From assembly GCA_937915925.1 (NCBI GenBank), contig CALGGM010000041.1, positions 1 through 7,793 on the forward strand: DNA of 7,793 nt. Reading direction: 5' to 3'. The notes below the pieces were generated by a model. That model was not told the DNA's origin, did no database searches, and saw nothing but the letters and a program-made list of their open reading frames with translations. This DNA is from an uncultured Clostridia bacterium. Lineage in GTDB: Bacteria; Bacillota; Clostridia; Christensenellales; CAG-138. The translations under genes were made by a program, and so were the position numbers. Shown piece by piece: positions 1 through 6,279 of this stretch (its first letter is position 1; every line of letters begins with the position of its first letter).

Positions 1-82
1 CGCGCGTCGCCATCTTCGGTCGCATACTTTAGTATAGCTCCGTCGCGAAAACACGAATTCTGCCACCCTTCCCAACAGTCTG

Positions 83-115
83 TTCAGCGTATCAAAAGTT
101 TTTTGTTACGCTGAA
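83..115. repeat. Long inverted repeat (hairpin) beyond dapB
   Basis: Arms TTCAGCGTA (83-91) and TACGCTGAA (107-115) pair perfectly. After one T-T mismatch (92/106) a further five pairs, CAAAA with TTTTG (93-97/101-105), close on a three-base loop. This makes a stem of about 14 pairs about 34 bases past the dapB stop codon. Neither strand has a clean U-tract after the stem, so it is not a canonical intrinsic terminator. It may be a 3'-end stabilising or processing structure, or part of a two-hairpin terminator with the neighbouring stem. The pairing is seen directly; the function is unknown. Confidence 0.55.
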
Positions 116-137
116 AGAACGGCATACACCGTTCTTT
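114..137 (-). terminator. Possible terminator hairpin after dapB
   Basis: Perfect nine-base arms AAAGAACGG (114-122) and CCGTTCTTT (129-137) flank a six-base loop, starting 11 bases after the dapB stop codon on the minus strand. Only three Ts end the stem and the next bases are CAGCG, so an intrinsic terminator would be weak. The left arm abuts the larger hairpin at 83-115, sharing one or two bases. It most likely marks the end of the asd-dapA-dapB transcript. Bases 1-82 to its left hold no gene that I can support. Confidence 0.4.
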
Positions 138-148
138 GATTAGCGTGG

Positions 149-916
149 TTACTGCAGCATCTCGGAAACAAGATCCTCCATGGAGTACAGCCCGTTCTGC
201 TTGGTAAGAAGGAACGCGGCAGCTTTAAGTGCGCCGGATGCAAAGACCTGCTTTGAGTATGCCGCGTGGCGGATCGCGATCTCCTCGTCTTCGCCAAGGA
301 AACGTACCTCATGCTCACCGACGACCGTGCCGCCGCGAATGCTGTGAAAGCCGATCTCGCCCGGCTCTCTGCGGCGGTCCTTTTCGTTGCGTCCGAACAC
401 ATACGGGTGTTCCGCCCCGTCCGCGTCTCTGATCGCGTCCGCAAGCATCAGCGCGGTCCCGCTCGGCGCGTCCTTTTTGCGGTTGTGATGTGCTTCGATG
501 ATCTCGATGTCGAACGCGTCACCGAGCGTCTGTCTTGCCAGTTTCAAAAGCACGCGCATAAGGTTGATGCCGAGCGACATGTTACCGGAACGGAAGATCG
601 GGATCTCTTTGCTCGCTTTGCTGATCTTTTCGATCAGAGCGTCGGACAGCGCGGTCGTGCAAATGACGGCGGGCGTGTGCGTGCGAACGCAGAAGTCAAG
701 AATCTCCTCCGTCGCCTTCGGAACGGAAAAATCGATCACGACGTCCACGGGCACATCGACGTCCCTTGCGCTCGAAAACACCGGAACGGGCAAGTCTTCT
801 TTGCAGTTCGGATCGACGCCGCAAGTAAGCGTAAGTCCATAAGCGTCGCTTTTCAGCGCCTTCAAAAGTGCGGCGCCCATCTGACCGCAGACGCCGTTGA
901 TCAAAAGCTTCTTCAA
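149..916 (-). CDS. dapB: 4-hydroxy-tetrahydrodipicolinate reductase (DapB)
   Basis: Cytoplasmic NAD(P)H-dependent enzyme that reduces the DapA product to tetrahydrodipicolinate in the diaminopimelate/lysine pathway. The 255-residue length is normal for the family. Near the N-terminus is the dinucleotide-binding loop GVCGQMG (residues 8-14). The catalytic signature EAHHNRKKDAPSGTA spans 141-155; by alignment with the E. coli enzyme, H143 and K147 are the likely proton donor/substrate-binding pair. IRGGTVVGEH (194-203) is the conserved C-domain segment. Translation begins at a TTG codon (914-916): it gives the correct family N-terminus KKLLINGV and has a GAGGA ribosome binding site seven bases upstream, with no better ATG nearby. 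It is the last gene of asd-dapA-dapB, ten bases after dapA, so translational coupling is likely. Identification is firm. Confidence 0.96.
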   Translation of the reverse strand: MKKLLINGVCGQMGAALLKALKSDAYGLTLTCGVDPNCKEDLPVPVFSSARDVDVPVDVVIDFSVPKATEEILDFCVRTHTPAVICTTALSDALIEKISKASKEIPIFRSGNMSLGINLMRVLLKLARQTLGDAFDIEIIEAHHNRKKDAPSGTALMLADAIRDADGAEHPYVFGRNEKDRRREPGEIGFHSIRGGTVVGEHEVRFLGEDEEIAIRHAAYSKQVFASGALKAAAFLLTKQNGLYSMEDLVSEMLQ

Positions 917-923
917 GGTTCTG

Positions 924-928
924 TCCTC
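924..928 (-). promoter_or_regulatory. dapB ribosome binding site fused to the dapA stop
   Basis: On the minus strand the dapA stop TGA reads straight into GAGGA, which sits seven bases before the dapB TTG start. The site supports the TTG as the true start and suggests that ribosomes ending dapA re-initiate on dapB. Confidence 0.75.
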
Positions 929-1805
929 ACAGCATGCCGTATTCGCGCAGGGTCGTTTCCATCAGTTCGTAATGCTCGATCGAGGGCTTCACGAGCGGCA
1001 GACGCACCTCGGGATCGCAAAGCTTCAAAAGCCCCATCATCGTCTTGATCGGGATCGGATTGACCTCGCAGAACGCCGCCTGCACAAGCGGCAGCAGCGC
1101 AAGCTGCAAGCGCTTTGCTTCCTCAACGTCGCCGTCAAAGTACGCCTGACACATCATGTGCATGGCTTCCGGATGGATGTTCGCGACCGTCGAAATGACG
1201 CCCTTGCCGCCGACGGAAAGAACGGGAACGACATGATCGTCGTTGCCGGAATAGATATCGCATTCGGGGCAAAGCGCCGCGAGCTTGACGATCTGAGAGA
1301 TGTCGCCGCTCGCTTCCTTGATGCCGACGATGTTCTCGCAGGAGCGAACCAGCTTGTTGACGGTTTCCGGCTGAATGTTCAGGCCGGTTCTGGACGGCAC
1401 GTTGTAGATCAAAATCGGCAGACGCACCTGCTCAGCGATCGAGCTGTAATGCGCCAAAAGCCCTTCCTGCGTCGTTTTGTTGTAGAACGGCGTCACGATT
1501 AACAGCCCGTCCGCGCCGACCGCTTCGGCAAAGCGGCTCTTCTGGATCGCTTCCTCCGTGTTGTTGCTGCCGGTCCCGATGATGACGGGGATGCGGTTGG
1601 AAACGCGCTCCACGACGAAGCGGATGACCTCTTCGCGCTCGTCCTCCATCATCGTTGCGGCTTCGCCGGTGGTGCCGAGCGCGACGATCGCGTCCGAGCC
1701 GGAAGCGATCTGCAGCTCGATCAGCCTTGTCAATGCGGTATAATCCACGCTGCCGTCATGGAACGGCGTAATCAGCGCGACTGCCGATCCGGTAAAAATG
1801 CTCAT
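927..1805 (-). CDS. dapA: 4-hydroxy-tetrahydrodipicolinate synthase (DapA)
   Basis: Class I aldolase-type TIM-barrel enzyme that condenses pyruvate with aspartate semialdehyde, the first committed step to diaminopimelate, lysine and spore dipicolinic acid. The chosen start gives 292 residues, the standard length. GTTGE (44-48) is the substrate-binding loop with the paired threonines T45/T46. Y108 in PFYN, Y134 in YNVPSRT and R139 match the catalytic triad and carboxylate-binding arginine. K163 in VGIKEASG is the Schiff-base lysine. An upstream in-frame extension of 27 codons was rejected because it lies inside the end of asd. The ATG at 1803-1805 has a purine-rich GGGGGAG site five bases upstream. 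The start overlaps the asd stop as ATGA, a classic coupled arrangement. Identification is firm. Confidence 0.97.
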   Translation of the reverse strand: MSIFTGSAVALITPFHDGSVDYTALTRLIELQIASGSDAIVALGTTGEAATMMEDEREEVIRFVVERVSNRIPVIIGTGSNNTEEAIQKSRFAEAVGADGLLIVTPFYNKTTQEGLLAHYSSIAEQVRLPILIYNVPSRTGLNIQPETVNKLVRSCENIVGIKEASGDISQIVKLAALCPECDIYSGNDDHVVPVLSVGGKGVISTVANIHPEAMHMMCQAYFDGDVEEAKRLQLALLPLVQAAFCEVNPIPIKTMMGLLKLCDPEVRLPLVKPSIEHYELMETTLREYGML

Positions 1806-2800
1806 TTGTTCTCCCCCTTTATCAATTGCTCCATGATCTGAACCGCGTTCAAAGCGGCTCCCTTTCGAATGTTGTCCGCAACGCACCAGAAGTTCAGCCC
1901 GTTCTCGACGGAATCATCCATGCGGATCCTTCCCACATATACGGGATCGGTCCCCGCGGCGTTGATCGGCATCGGGTAAACGTTGTTCTTCGGATCGTCA
2001 CAGATCACGACGCCCTCCTTCTGTTCAAGCACGCGATAGACCTCTTCGAGCGTAAACGGACGCTCGAACTCGACGTTGATGCTTTCCGAATGCCCGTGAT
2101 AGACCGGAACGCGTACGCACGTCGCGGTTACGCGAAGATCGGGACGGCTTAAAATCTTACGCGTCTCGTCGATCATCTTCTGCTCCTCCTTGGTGTACCC
2201 GTTTGGAAGGAACACGTCGATGTGCGGGATGCAGTTGCCTGCGATCGGATGCGGGAACTTCTTCGGCAGCGCGCCGCAGAGCCCGTCCTCAAGGTCCTGA
2301 TACCCCTTCTGTCCCGCGCCGGAAACCGCCTGATAGGTGGAATACACGATGCGTTTGATCCCGAACGCGTCGTCAAGCGCCTTCAAAGGCACGACCGCCT
2401 GGATCGTCGAGCAGTTCGGGTTTGCCACGATCCCCTTCGGGATCGACGAAAGCGCCTCGGGATTGACCTCCGGCACGACGAGCGGGACCGTGGGATCCAT
2501 GCGCCACTGGCTCGAATTGTCGATGACGGTCGCGCCCGCCTCTGCTGCAAGCGGCGCATATTTCTCGCTGATCGCGCCGCCCGCGGAGAACAGCGCATAC
2601 GAGAATCCCTTGCCCGCAAAGCTCGATTCATTCAGTTCCGATACGACGTAGGGCTTTCCGAAAAAGGTCAGCGTGCTGCCTGCGCTTCGGGACGAAGCGA
2701 ACAGCTCATAGTCCGCGTCGATCCCGTGCTCTTCGAGCACCGTTAAAAACATTCTGCCGACCATACCGGTCGCGCCGATGATTGCAATCTTGCGTTTCAT
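1802..2800 (-). CDS. asd: Aspartate-semialdehyde dehydrogenase (Asd)
   Basis: NADP-dependent enzyme converting L-aspartyl phosphate to L-aspartate semialdehyde, the branch point for lysine/diaminopimelate, threonine and methionine. It has 332 residues, typical of the Gram-positive type. GATGMVG (9-15) is the Rossmann NADP loop. The catalytic cysteine is C130 in NPNCSTIQ. YQAVSGAGQKG (156-166) is the conserved coenzyme and active-site loop. R230 and H237 in RVPVYHGHSE fit the substrate-binding arginine and the acid/base histidine. The start at 2798-2800 was chosen because the protein then begins MKRKIAIIGATG, as in the family. A 25-codon upstream extension would run through the promoter. The AGGAG site is about 11 bases upstream, a little far. 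It heads asd-dapA-dapB and overlaps dapA by four bases. No lysine riboswitch fits in its short leader. Confidence 0.96.
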   Translation of the reverse strand: MKRKIAIIGATGMVGRMFLTVLEEHGIDADYELFASSRSAGSTLTFFGKPYVVSELNESSFAGKGFSYALFSAGGAISEKYAPLAAEAGATVIDNSSQWRMDPTVPLVVPEVNPEALSSIPKGIVANPNCSTIQAVVPLKALDDAFGIKRIVYSTYQAVSGAGQKGYQDLEDGLCGALPKKFPHPIAGNCIPHIDVFLPNGYTKEEQKMIDETRKILSRPDLRVTATCVRVPVYHGHSESINVEFERPFTLEEVYRVLEQKEGVVICDDPKNNVYPMPINAAGTDPVYVGRIRMDDSVENGLNFWCVADNIRKGAALNAVQIMEQLIKGENK

Positions 2801-2834
2801 CCTAAAAAACGCTCCTCTCTTTGCATACATTAAT

Positions 2835-2863
2835 AGTATATCATCGCGGTCGATTCTTGTCAA
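2835..2863 (-). promoter_or_regulatory. Sigma-A promoter of asd-dapA-dapB
   Basis: On the minus strand a perfect TTGACA -35 box (2858-2863) is followed after exactly 17 bases by TATACT (2835-2840). TG lies one base before the -10, giving an extended -10 (TGATATACT). Transcription would start near 2828, leaving a leader of about 28 bases before the asd ATG. The -35 box covers the spoIIP stop codon (2860-2862). This is a strong housekeeping promoter by eye and would allow vegetative expression of the lysine genes independently of spoIIP. Confidence 0.85.
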
Positions 2864-3792
2864 TTCGGCGTCCAATCGACGGCGTCAATCCCGTTGTTCG
2901 GAAACGCGTATGCGATGCTTTCCGCAAGGTACGGCATCGCTGCCATCGCCTGCGAAAGCGTGTTCGCGTTGTGTCCGACCTCGACAAGAATGCAGTTTGG
3001 AGCGACGTGCTGATTGTACCGCCCCACCTTTTCCCGAACGGCGCGGGCGAGCTTCGGGTCGATCGTATTGAGGTGCTCGGTGATGCGCTTTGCAAACGCG
3101 AGGTTCGAAGCATAATACGGTTTGTCCGTGTACTTCTCCCCTTTCCCCACGACGAGCATCAGCTTCGCCGTCTCGACGCCGTTGACCGTGAGATAATCGC
3201 ACGGCGCGTTTTCCGTCGAGTACGCGTCGCGGTGCAGGTCGATAAACAGTACGATCGAAGGGTATTCCTTATGATAGTGCTCCATCGTCACAAGGCTGCG
3301 CTCATATGCCGTCGCGAGCTTCGGCGGCTCGTGATCGGTCGTATCGTGGATCACGGTAAACCCGTACTGGAGTTCCAGAATCTCCTTGAGCTTTTCGCCG
3401 ACAGCGACGACGTTTCTGGTGTTGTCGTACGTTCGCCACTTCGAGGATTCCTTATACGTCTCGCCTTCGACCTGCGTGTACGCCTCCGTCGTGTGCGTGT
3501 GGTAGATCAGGATCGTAGGCTCGTCCGAGCGCAGCGCATTGATCGCGGGAAGCGTCTGCATCCCGGCAATCACGTTTAATTCGGGATCGACAGGTTCAGT
3601 AGCCGGCTCCTCCTGTACGGTTTCGACCGGTGAAAACGCCTCGACGGCAGGCTCGTCCGCTGCTTTCGAACGCAGAACAAACGCGGCGAACGGCATCGTG
3701 GACGCCCACGCGAGCGCAAGACACAGCCAAGCCGCCAAAGACGGACGAGCAACGGATCTCCGATATCTTCTTTTACGATAGGTTCTTTTCAT
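2860..3792 (-). CDS. spoIIP: Stage II sporulation protein P (SpoIIP), peptidoglycan hydrolase
   Basis: SpoIIP is a membrane-anchored amidase/endopeptidase that, with SpoIID and SpoIIM, degrades septal peptidoglycan to drive engulfment of the forespore. The 310-residue protein starts with a highly basic stretch (residues 2-16) and one hydrophobic segment (about 18-40), consistent with an N-terminal membrane anchor. An acidic, proline-rich linker follows (about 45-72). The hydrolase domain holds TILIYHTHTTEAY (93-105), VLFIDLHRDAY (181-191) and ILVEVGHNANT (268-278). H98, H187 and E271 are likely metal or catalytic residues. The match to SpoIIP is from these motifs. It is shorter than the roughly 400-residue Bacillus protein, mostly in the N-terminal region. 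The ATG has a strong GGAGGTG site four to five bases upstream. It follows gpr by 39 bases, an adjacency known in Bacillus, with no terminator on either side. Confidence 0.93.
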   Translation of the reverse strand: MKRTYRKRRYRRSVARPSLAAWLCLALAWASTMPFAAFVLRSKAADEPAVEAFSPVETVQEEPATEPVDPELNVIAGMQTLPAINALRSDEPTILIYHTHTTEAYTQVEGETYKESSKWRTYDNTRNVVAVGEKLKEILELQYGFTVIHDTTDHEPPKLATAYERSLVTMEHYHKEYPSIVLFIDLHRDAYSTENAPCDYLTVNGVETAKLMLVVGKGEKYTDKPYYASNLAFAKRITEHLNTIDPKLARAVREKVGRYNQHVAPNCILVEVGHNANTLSQAMAAMPYLAESIAYAFPNNGIDAVDWTPN

Positions 3793-3831
3793 ACTGCACC
3801 TCCGCTATACCATATGCGAAGGTACAGATAT

Positions 3832-4677
3832 TTATCTCAATAATTGTTCGAGCGATGCATAGCTGTCACCGAACAGCATAAGGTTGATCGCGTCCGACAG
3901 CACGCGCGCAAGATCGCGGACCATGGCGTCGACGTCCTTGGGCGCGACGATCAGATCGTTCAACGCTTCGCTTTCCGACGACGCGCCGCCGCATTCGCGG
4001 ACGATCGTTTCCGCGCTTACCACCGTCGGCACGCCGATCGCGATCACGGACGTTTTTAAAAGCTCTTTTGTCAGCATTGTGCGAAAGTTTCCCACGCCAG
4101 AGCCCGGCGCGATCCCGCTGTCGTTGCATTGGATCACGCAGCCGATGTGCTCGATGCTCGCAGCGGCAAGCGAATCGATCAGGATCACCAGCTCCGGCTT
4201 GATCCGTTCGGTCAGCGCCGTCACGACCTCCGCCGTCTCCATGCCGGTGACGCCGAGCACGTTTGCGCAAAAAGATGATGTGACGGGCGTTCCCTCTGGA
4301 AGCACGTCCCGCATGTGCATATGAACATGCCGCGTCACAAGCACGTATTCCGCGGTCTTCGTTCCGAGCGCGTCCGCCGTGACATAGCGGTTTCCGAGCC
4401 CGATCACAAGCGAGCTTTTCACCGATTCTGCCATTTCGGAAAGCTCCTTCGAAACGAGCTTCGCGATCTCCCTTCTGCGCGCGCGGTCCATAAAGTCCGT
4501 CGACGCCGCCGCAACGGTCACGTACCGCCCAATCGGTTTGTCCAAAATCTTTGCCGCTTTCTCATCCAGTACATCGATCCTAGTGATCTTCACGCCGTCC
4601 GTTTCCGCCGTCTCCTCTCTTATGCCGCTTAACGCCTTCACGGCGGTCTTCGATTCCATTGCAAGGTCTGTTCGCAT
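3832..4677 (-). CDS. gpr: Germination protease (GPR), spore SASP endopeptidase
   Basis: GPR is the forespore-made protease that starts degradation of DNA-protecting small acid-soluble proteins during germination. With the chosen start it has 281 residues, shorter than Bacillus GPR (about 370) and nearer to clostridial forms. RTDLAMES (2-9) is the conserved N-terminal motif. IGLGNRYVTADALG (92-105) contains D102 and VILIDSLAA (164-172) contains D168, matching the two aspartates implicated in catalysis. VTGMET (143-148) and SGIAPGSGVGNFR (187-199) are further family signatures. The ATG at 4675-4677 was chosen because GGAGGG lies just upstream. A 20-codon extension to a TTG at 4737 would be encoded by the spoIVA terminator hairpin and has no ribosome binding site. 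The protein therefore starts directly at the RTDLA motif, with essentially no propeptide. Family assignment is firm, the start less so. Confidence 0.94.
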   Translation of the reverse strand: MRTDLAMESKTAVKALSGIREETAETDGVKITRIDVLDEKAAKILDKPIGRYVTVAAASTDFMDRARRREIAKLVSKELSEMAESVKSSLVIGLGNRYVTADALGTKTAEYVLVTRHVHMHMRDVLPEGTPVTSSFCANVLGVTGMETAEVVTALTERIKPELVILIDSLAAASIEHIGCVIQCNDSGIAPGSGVGNFRTMLTKELLKTSVIAIGVPTVVSAETIVRECGGASSESEALNDLIVAPKDVDAMVRDLARVLSDAINLMLFGDSYASLEQLLR

Positions 4678-4680
4678 GAT

Positions 4681-4686
4681 CCCTCC
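4681..4686 (-). promoter_or_regulatory. gpr ribosome binding site, short spacing
   Basis: GGAGGG on the minus strand is separated from the gpr ATG by only three bases (ATC). It decides the start in favour of the ATG at 4677, but the spacing is shorter than usual. It lies immediately after the T-rich tail of the spoIVA terminator, so translation efficiency may depend on the fold of that hairpin. Confidence 0.65.
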
Positions 4687-4719
4687 AAATAAAAAATACT
4701 CGGCATCTTTGCCGAGTAT
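4687..4719 (-). terminator. Intrinsic terminator of spoIVA
   Basis: Perfect ten-base arms ATACTCGGCA (4696-4705) and TGCCGAGTAT (4710-4719) flank a four-base loop. On the minus strand they are followed by TTTTT, an A and TTT. The stem begins 14 bases after the spoIVA stop codon. The plus strand has no T-tract after the stem, so it acts on spoIVA transcripts only. It ends at the gpr ribosome binding site. Confidence 0.9.
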
Positions 4720-4733
4720 AGTTTGCTTCATTC

Positions 4734-6212
4734 TCAAAGCATGATGCAGATCATTCCGTTGCAGCCGTCGTTCGCGATCTTCTGCAGCGCGCCGTGCAGC
4801 TTTAACTGCACCTGCTCGTTCATGTTCGTTCCCTTTCCCTGCATGCCGTCGGAGATCAGATCGTACAGCGATTTTCCGAACAGATTTGTTTTCAGATAAT
4901 CCTGTCCCTCCGTGTTGGCGTTTTCGTTCAGATAGTCCATAAAATCCTTGCTCTGCTGCTCCGTGCCGATCAACGGTTCGATGTCGTTTTCGATATCGAC
5001 GCGGATGAGATGCAGCCCGCTCGCCTTTGCGTGGAGCCGCACGCCGTACTTTGCGCCGCTCTTAAAGAGCTCAGGCTCAGAGATCTCCATCTTCTCGGGG
5101 TCGGGCTCGACGATTCCGTACCCCGTCTGCATCGCCCGTTCCAATGCGCCGGACAGCCGGTCATACGCTTTCTTAGCCGTCACAAACCCGTTGACCGCCG
5201 ACATGAGCTCGTAATCGTTGCGGATCGTCATGCCGCACGCGTCGCTGAGGATCGTGTAGAACACGCCCTCGTTCGGATGCAGACCGACACTCGCTCTGCC
5301 GCTGCCGAGCTCAACGCGCTGTACGTCCGCGGACTGAAACAGATCGATCTCCGAAAACGCCTCCGCGATCCGCTCGACGTCGTGCACGCAATGGACGTCC
5401 CGGACGCAGACGGACAGCGTTTCGATGATCTCCTTGAGCACAGGATGGTCTGCGTTCAGCGCGCGCAAAAAGGACGGTCCGTTCAGCTCGATCATTTTCA
5501 ATGGGAACGCGTACAGGATCTCGGTCAACAGATTTGTCAGCACGCGCTCGGAAAGGTGCAGAAGGTCTACGGTCAGCGGACGCACGCCGTAGTTCTGCTC
5601 GATCTCGTCCGCCGTGCGCAGTGCAAGATCGCCGTTCGGATCGGCGGAATTCAAGAGGATCACAAACGGCTTTCCGGTTTCTCGGACCGCCTCCATGCAC
5701 TGCCTTTCCGCATCAAGATAGCTCTCGCGCGCAAGATCGGTGATCGTGCCGTCGGTGAACACGACGACGCCGACCGTCGCATGGTCCGTAATGACCTTGC
5801 GCGTGCCGATCTCTGCCGCCTGCTCAAAGGGTATATCCTCGTCGAACCACGGCGTCGAAACCATGCGCGGCTCGCCTTCTTCCTCGGAGCCGATCGCGCC
5901 GGGAACCATAAAGCCGACGCAGTCGACAAGCCGCATCCGCGCCGTCGCCGTTTCGTCAAGACGGACCTCCGCCGCTTCCTCCGGGATGAACTTCGGCTGC
6001 GTGGTCATGATGCTGCGTCCCGTGCCGCTTTGCGGAAGCTCGTCAACAAGGCGCTGACGCTGAAATTCGTTCTCGATGTTCGGCACCATCAAAAGCTCCG
6101 CAAACCGCTTGATAAACGTCGATTTCCCCGTGCGCACGGGACCAATCACGCCGAAATAAATATCGCCCTGCGTGCGTTCCATCATATCCCGATAAAGAGC
6201 TGTTCTGTCCAT
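4734..6212 (-). CDS. spoIVA: Stage IV sporulation protein A (SpoIVA), coat basement ATPase
   Basis: SpoIVA is the mother-cell ATPase that polymerises on the forespore outer membrane, anchored by SpoVM, and is the base on which the spore coat assembles. With the ATG at 6210-6212 the protein has 492 residues, the same length as the B. subtilis protein as I recall it. The Walker A loop GPVRTGKS spans 24-31 (K30). MTTQPKF (69-75) holds the conserved threonine pair T70/T71. RLVDCVGF (94-101) carries the Walker B-type D97. GTRKVITDHATVGVVVFTDGTI is the conserved TRAFAC-like stretch that follows. TGYGIVEPD and GVRLHAKA are recognisable in the middle and C-terminal domains, and the protein ends in a hydrophobic GMICIML tail. 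An upstream extension of 41 codons was rejected because GGGAGGT lies four bases before this ATG and the family starts here. It is followed by its own terminator. Confidence 0.97.
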   Translation of the reverse strand: MDRTALYRDMMERTQGDIYFGVIGPVRTGKSTFIKRFAELLMVPNIENEFQRQRLVDELPQSGTGRSIMTTQPKFIPEEAAEVRLDETATARMRLVDCVGFMVPGAIGSEEEGEPRMVSTPWFDEDIPFEQAAEIGTRKVITDHATVGVVVFTDGTITDLARESYLDAERQCMEAVRETGKPFVILLNSADPNGDLALRTADEIEQNYGVRPLTVDLLHLSERVLTNLLTEILYAFPLKMIELNGPSFLRALNADHPVLKEIIETLSVCVRDVHCVHDVERIAEAFSEIDLFQSADVQRVELGSGRASVGLHPNEGVFYTILSDACGMTIRNDYELMSAVNGFVTAKKAYDRLSGALERAMQTGYGIVEPDPEKMEISEPELFKSGAKYGVRLHAKASGLHLIRVDIENDIEPLIGTEQQSKDFMDYLNENANTEGQDYLKTNLFGKSLYDLISDGMQGKGTNMNEQVQLKLHGALQKIANDGCNGMICIML

Positions 6213-6241
6213 AGAAACCTCCCGATTCACCTTTTTGGTAG

Positions 6242-6270
6242 AACCTATGCGAGCGGAAATCGGCGTATTC
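6242..6270 (-). promoter_or_regulatory. Candidate sigma-E promoter of spoIVA
   Basis: On the minus strand GAATACG (6264-6270) and CATAGGTT (6242-6249) are 14 bases apart. They resemble the sigma-E consensus KMATATT-N14/15-CATACAMT: five of seven positions at -35, and CATA plus the final T at -10. Transcription would start near 6235, about 22 bases before the spoIVA ATG. B. subtilis spoIVA is transcribed by sigma-E, so the site fits its context, but the match is partial. Confidence 0.5.
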
Positions 6271-6279
6271 TTTTTTTCG

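Noticed and set aside
1..82. Possible 5' end of a minus-strand gene at ATG codons near 11-25, and an open plus-strand frame to 114
   Set aside because: Too little sequence, no well-placed ribosome binding site and no recognisable protein.
266..1048. A 260-codon plus-strand frame across dapB and the end of dapA
   Set aside because: It spans two identified genes on the other strand and has no motif; it is a shadow of their codon use.
2801..2859. Lysine riboswitch ahead of asd
   Set aside because: The predicted leader is only about 28 bases and holds no extended structure.
2821..3579. A 252-codon plus-strand frame over spoIIP
   Set aside because: Antisense to a gene with clear SpoIIP motifs; arginine- and valine-rich shadow frame.
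3793..3831. A sigma-E-like CATATGGT in the gpr-spoIIP gap
   Set aside because: The -35 match is poor at the right spacing, and transcription would start on the ribosome binding site. A spoIIP promoter may lie inside gpr instead.
4715..4720. A TATACT that could be a -10 box for gpr inside the terminator stem
   Set aside because: There is no acceptable -35 box at 15-18 bases, and the sequence is fully explained as one arm of the hairpin.
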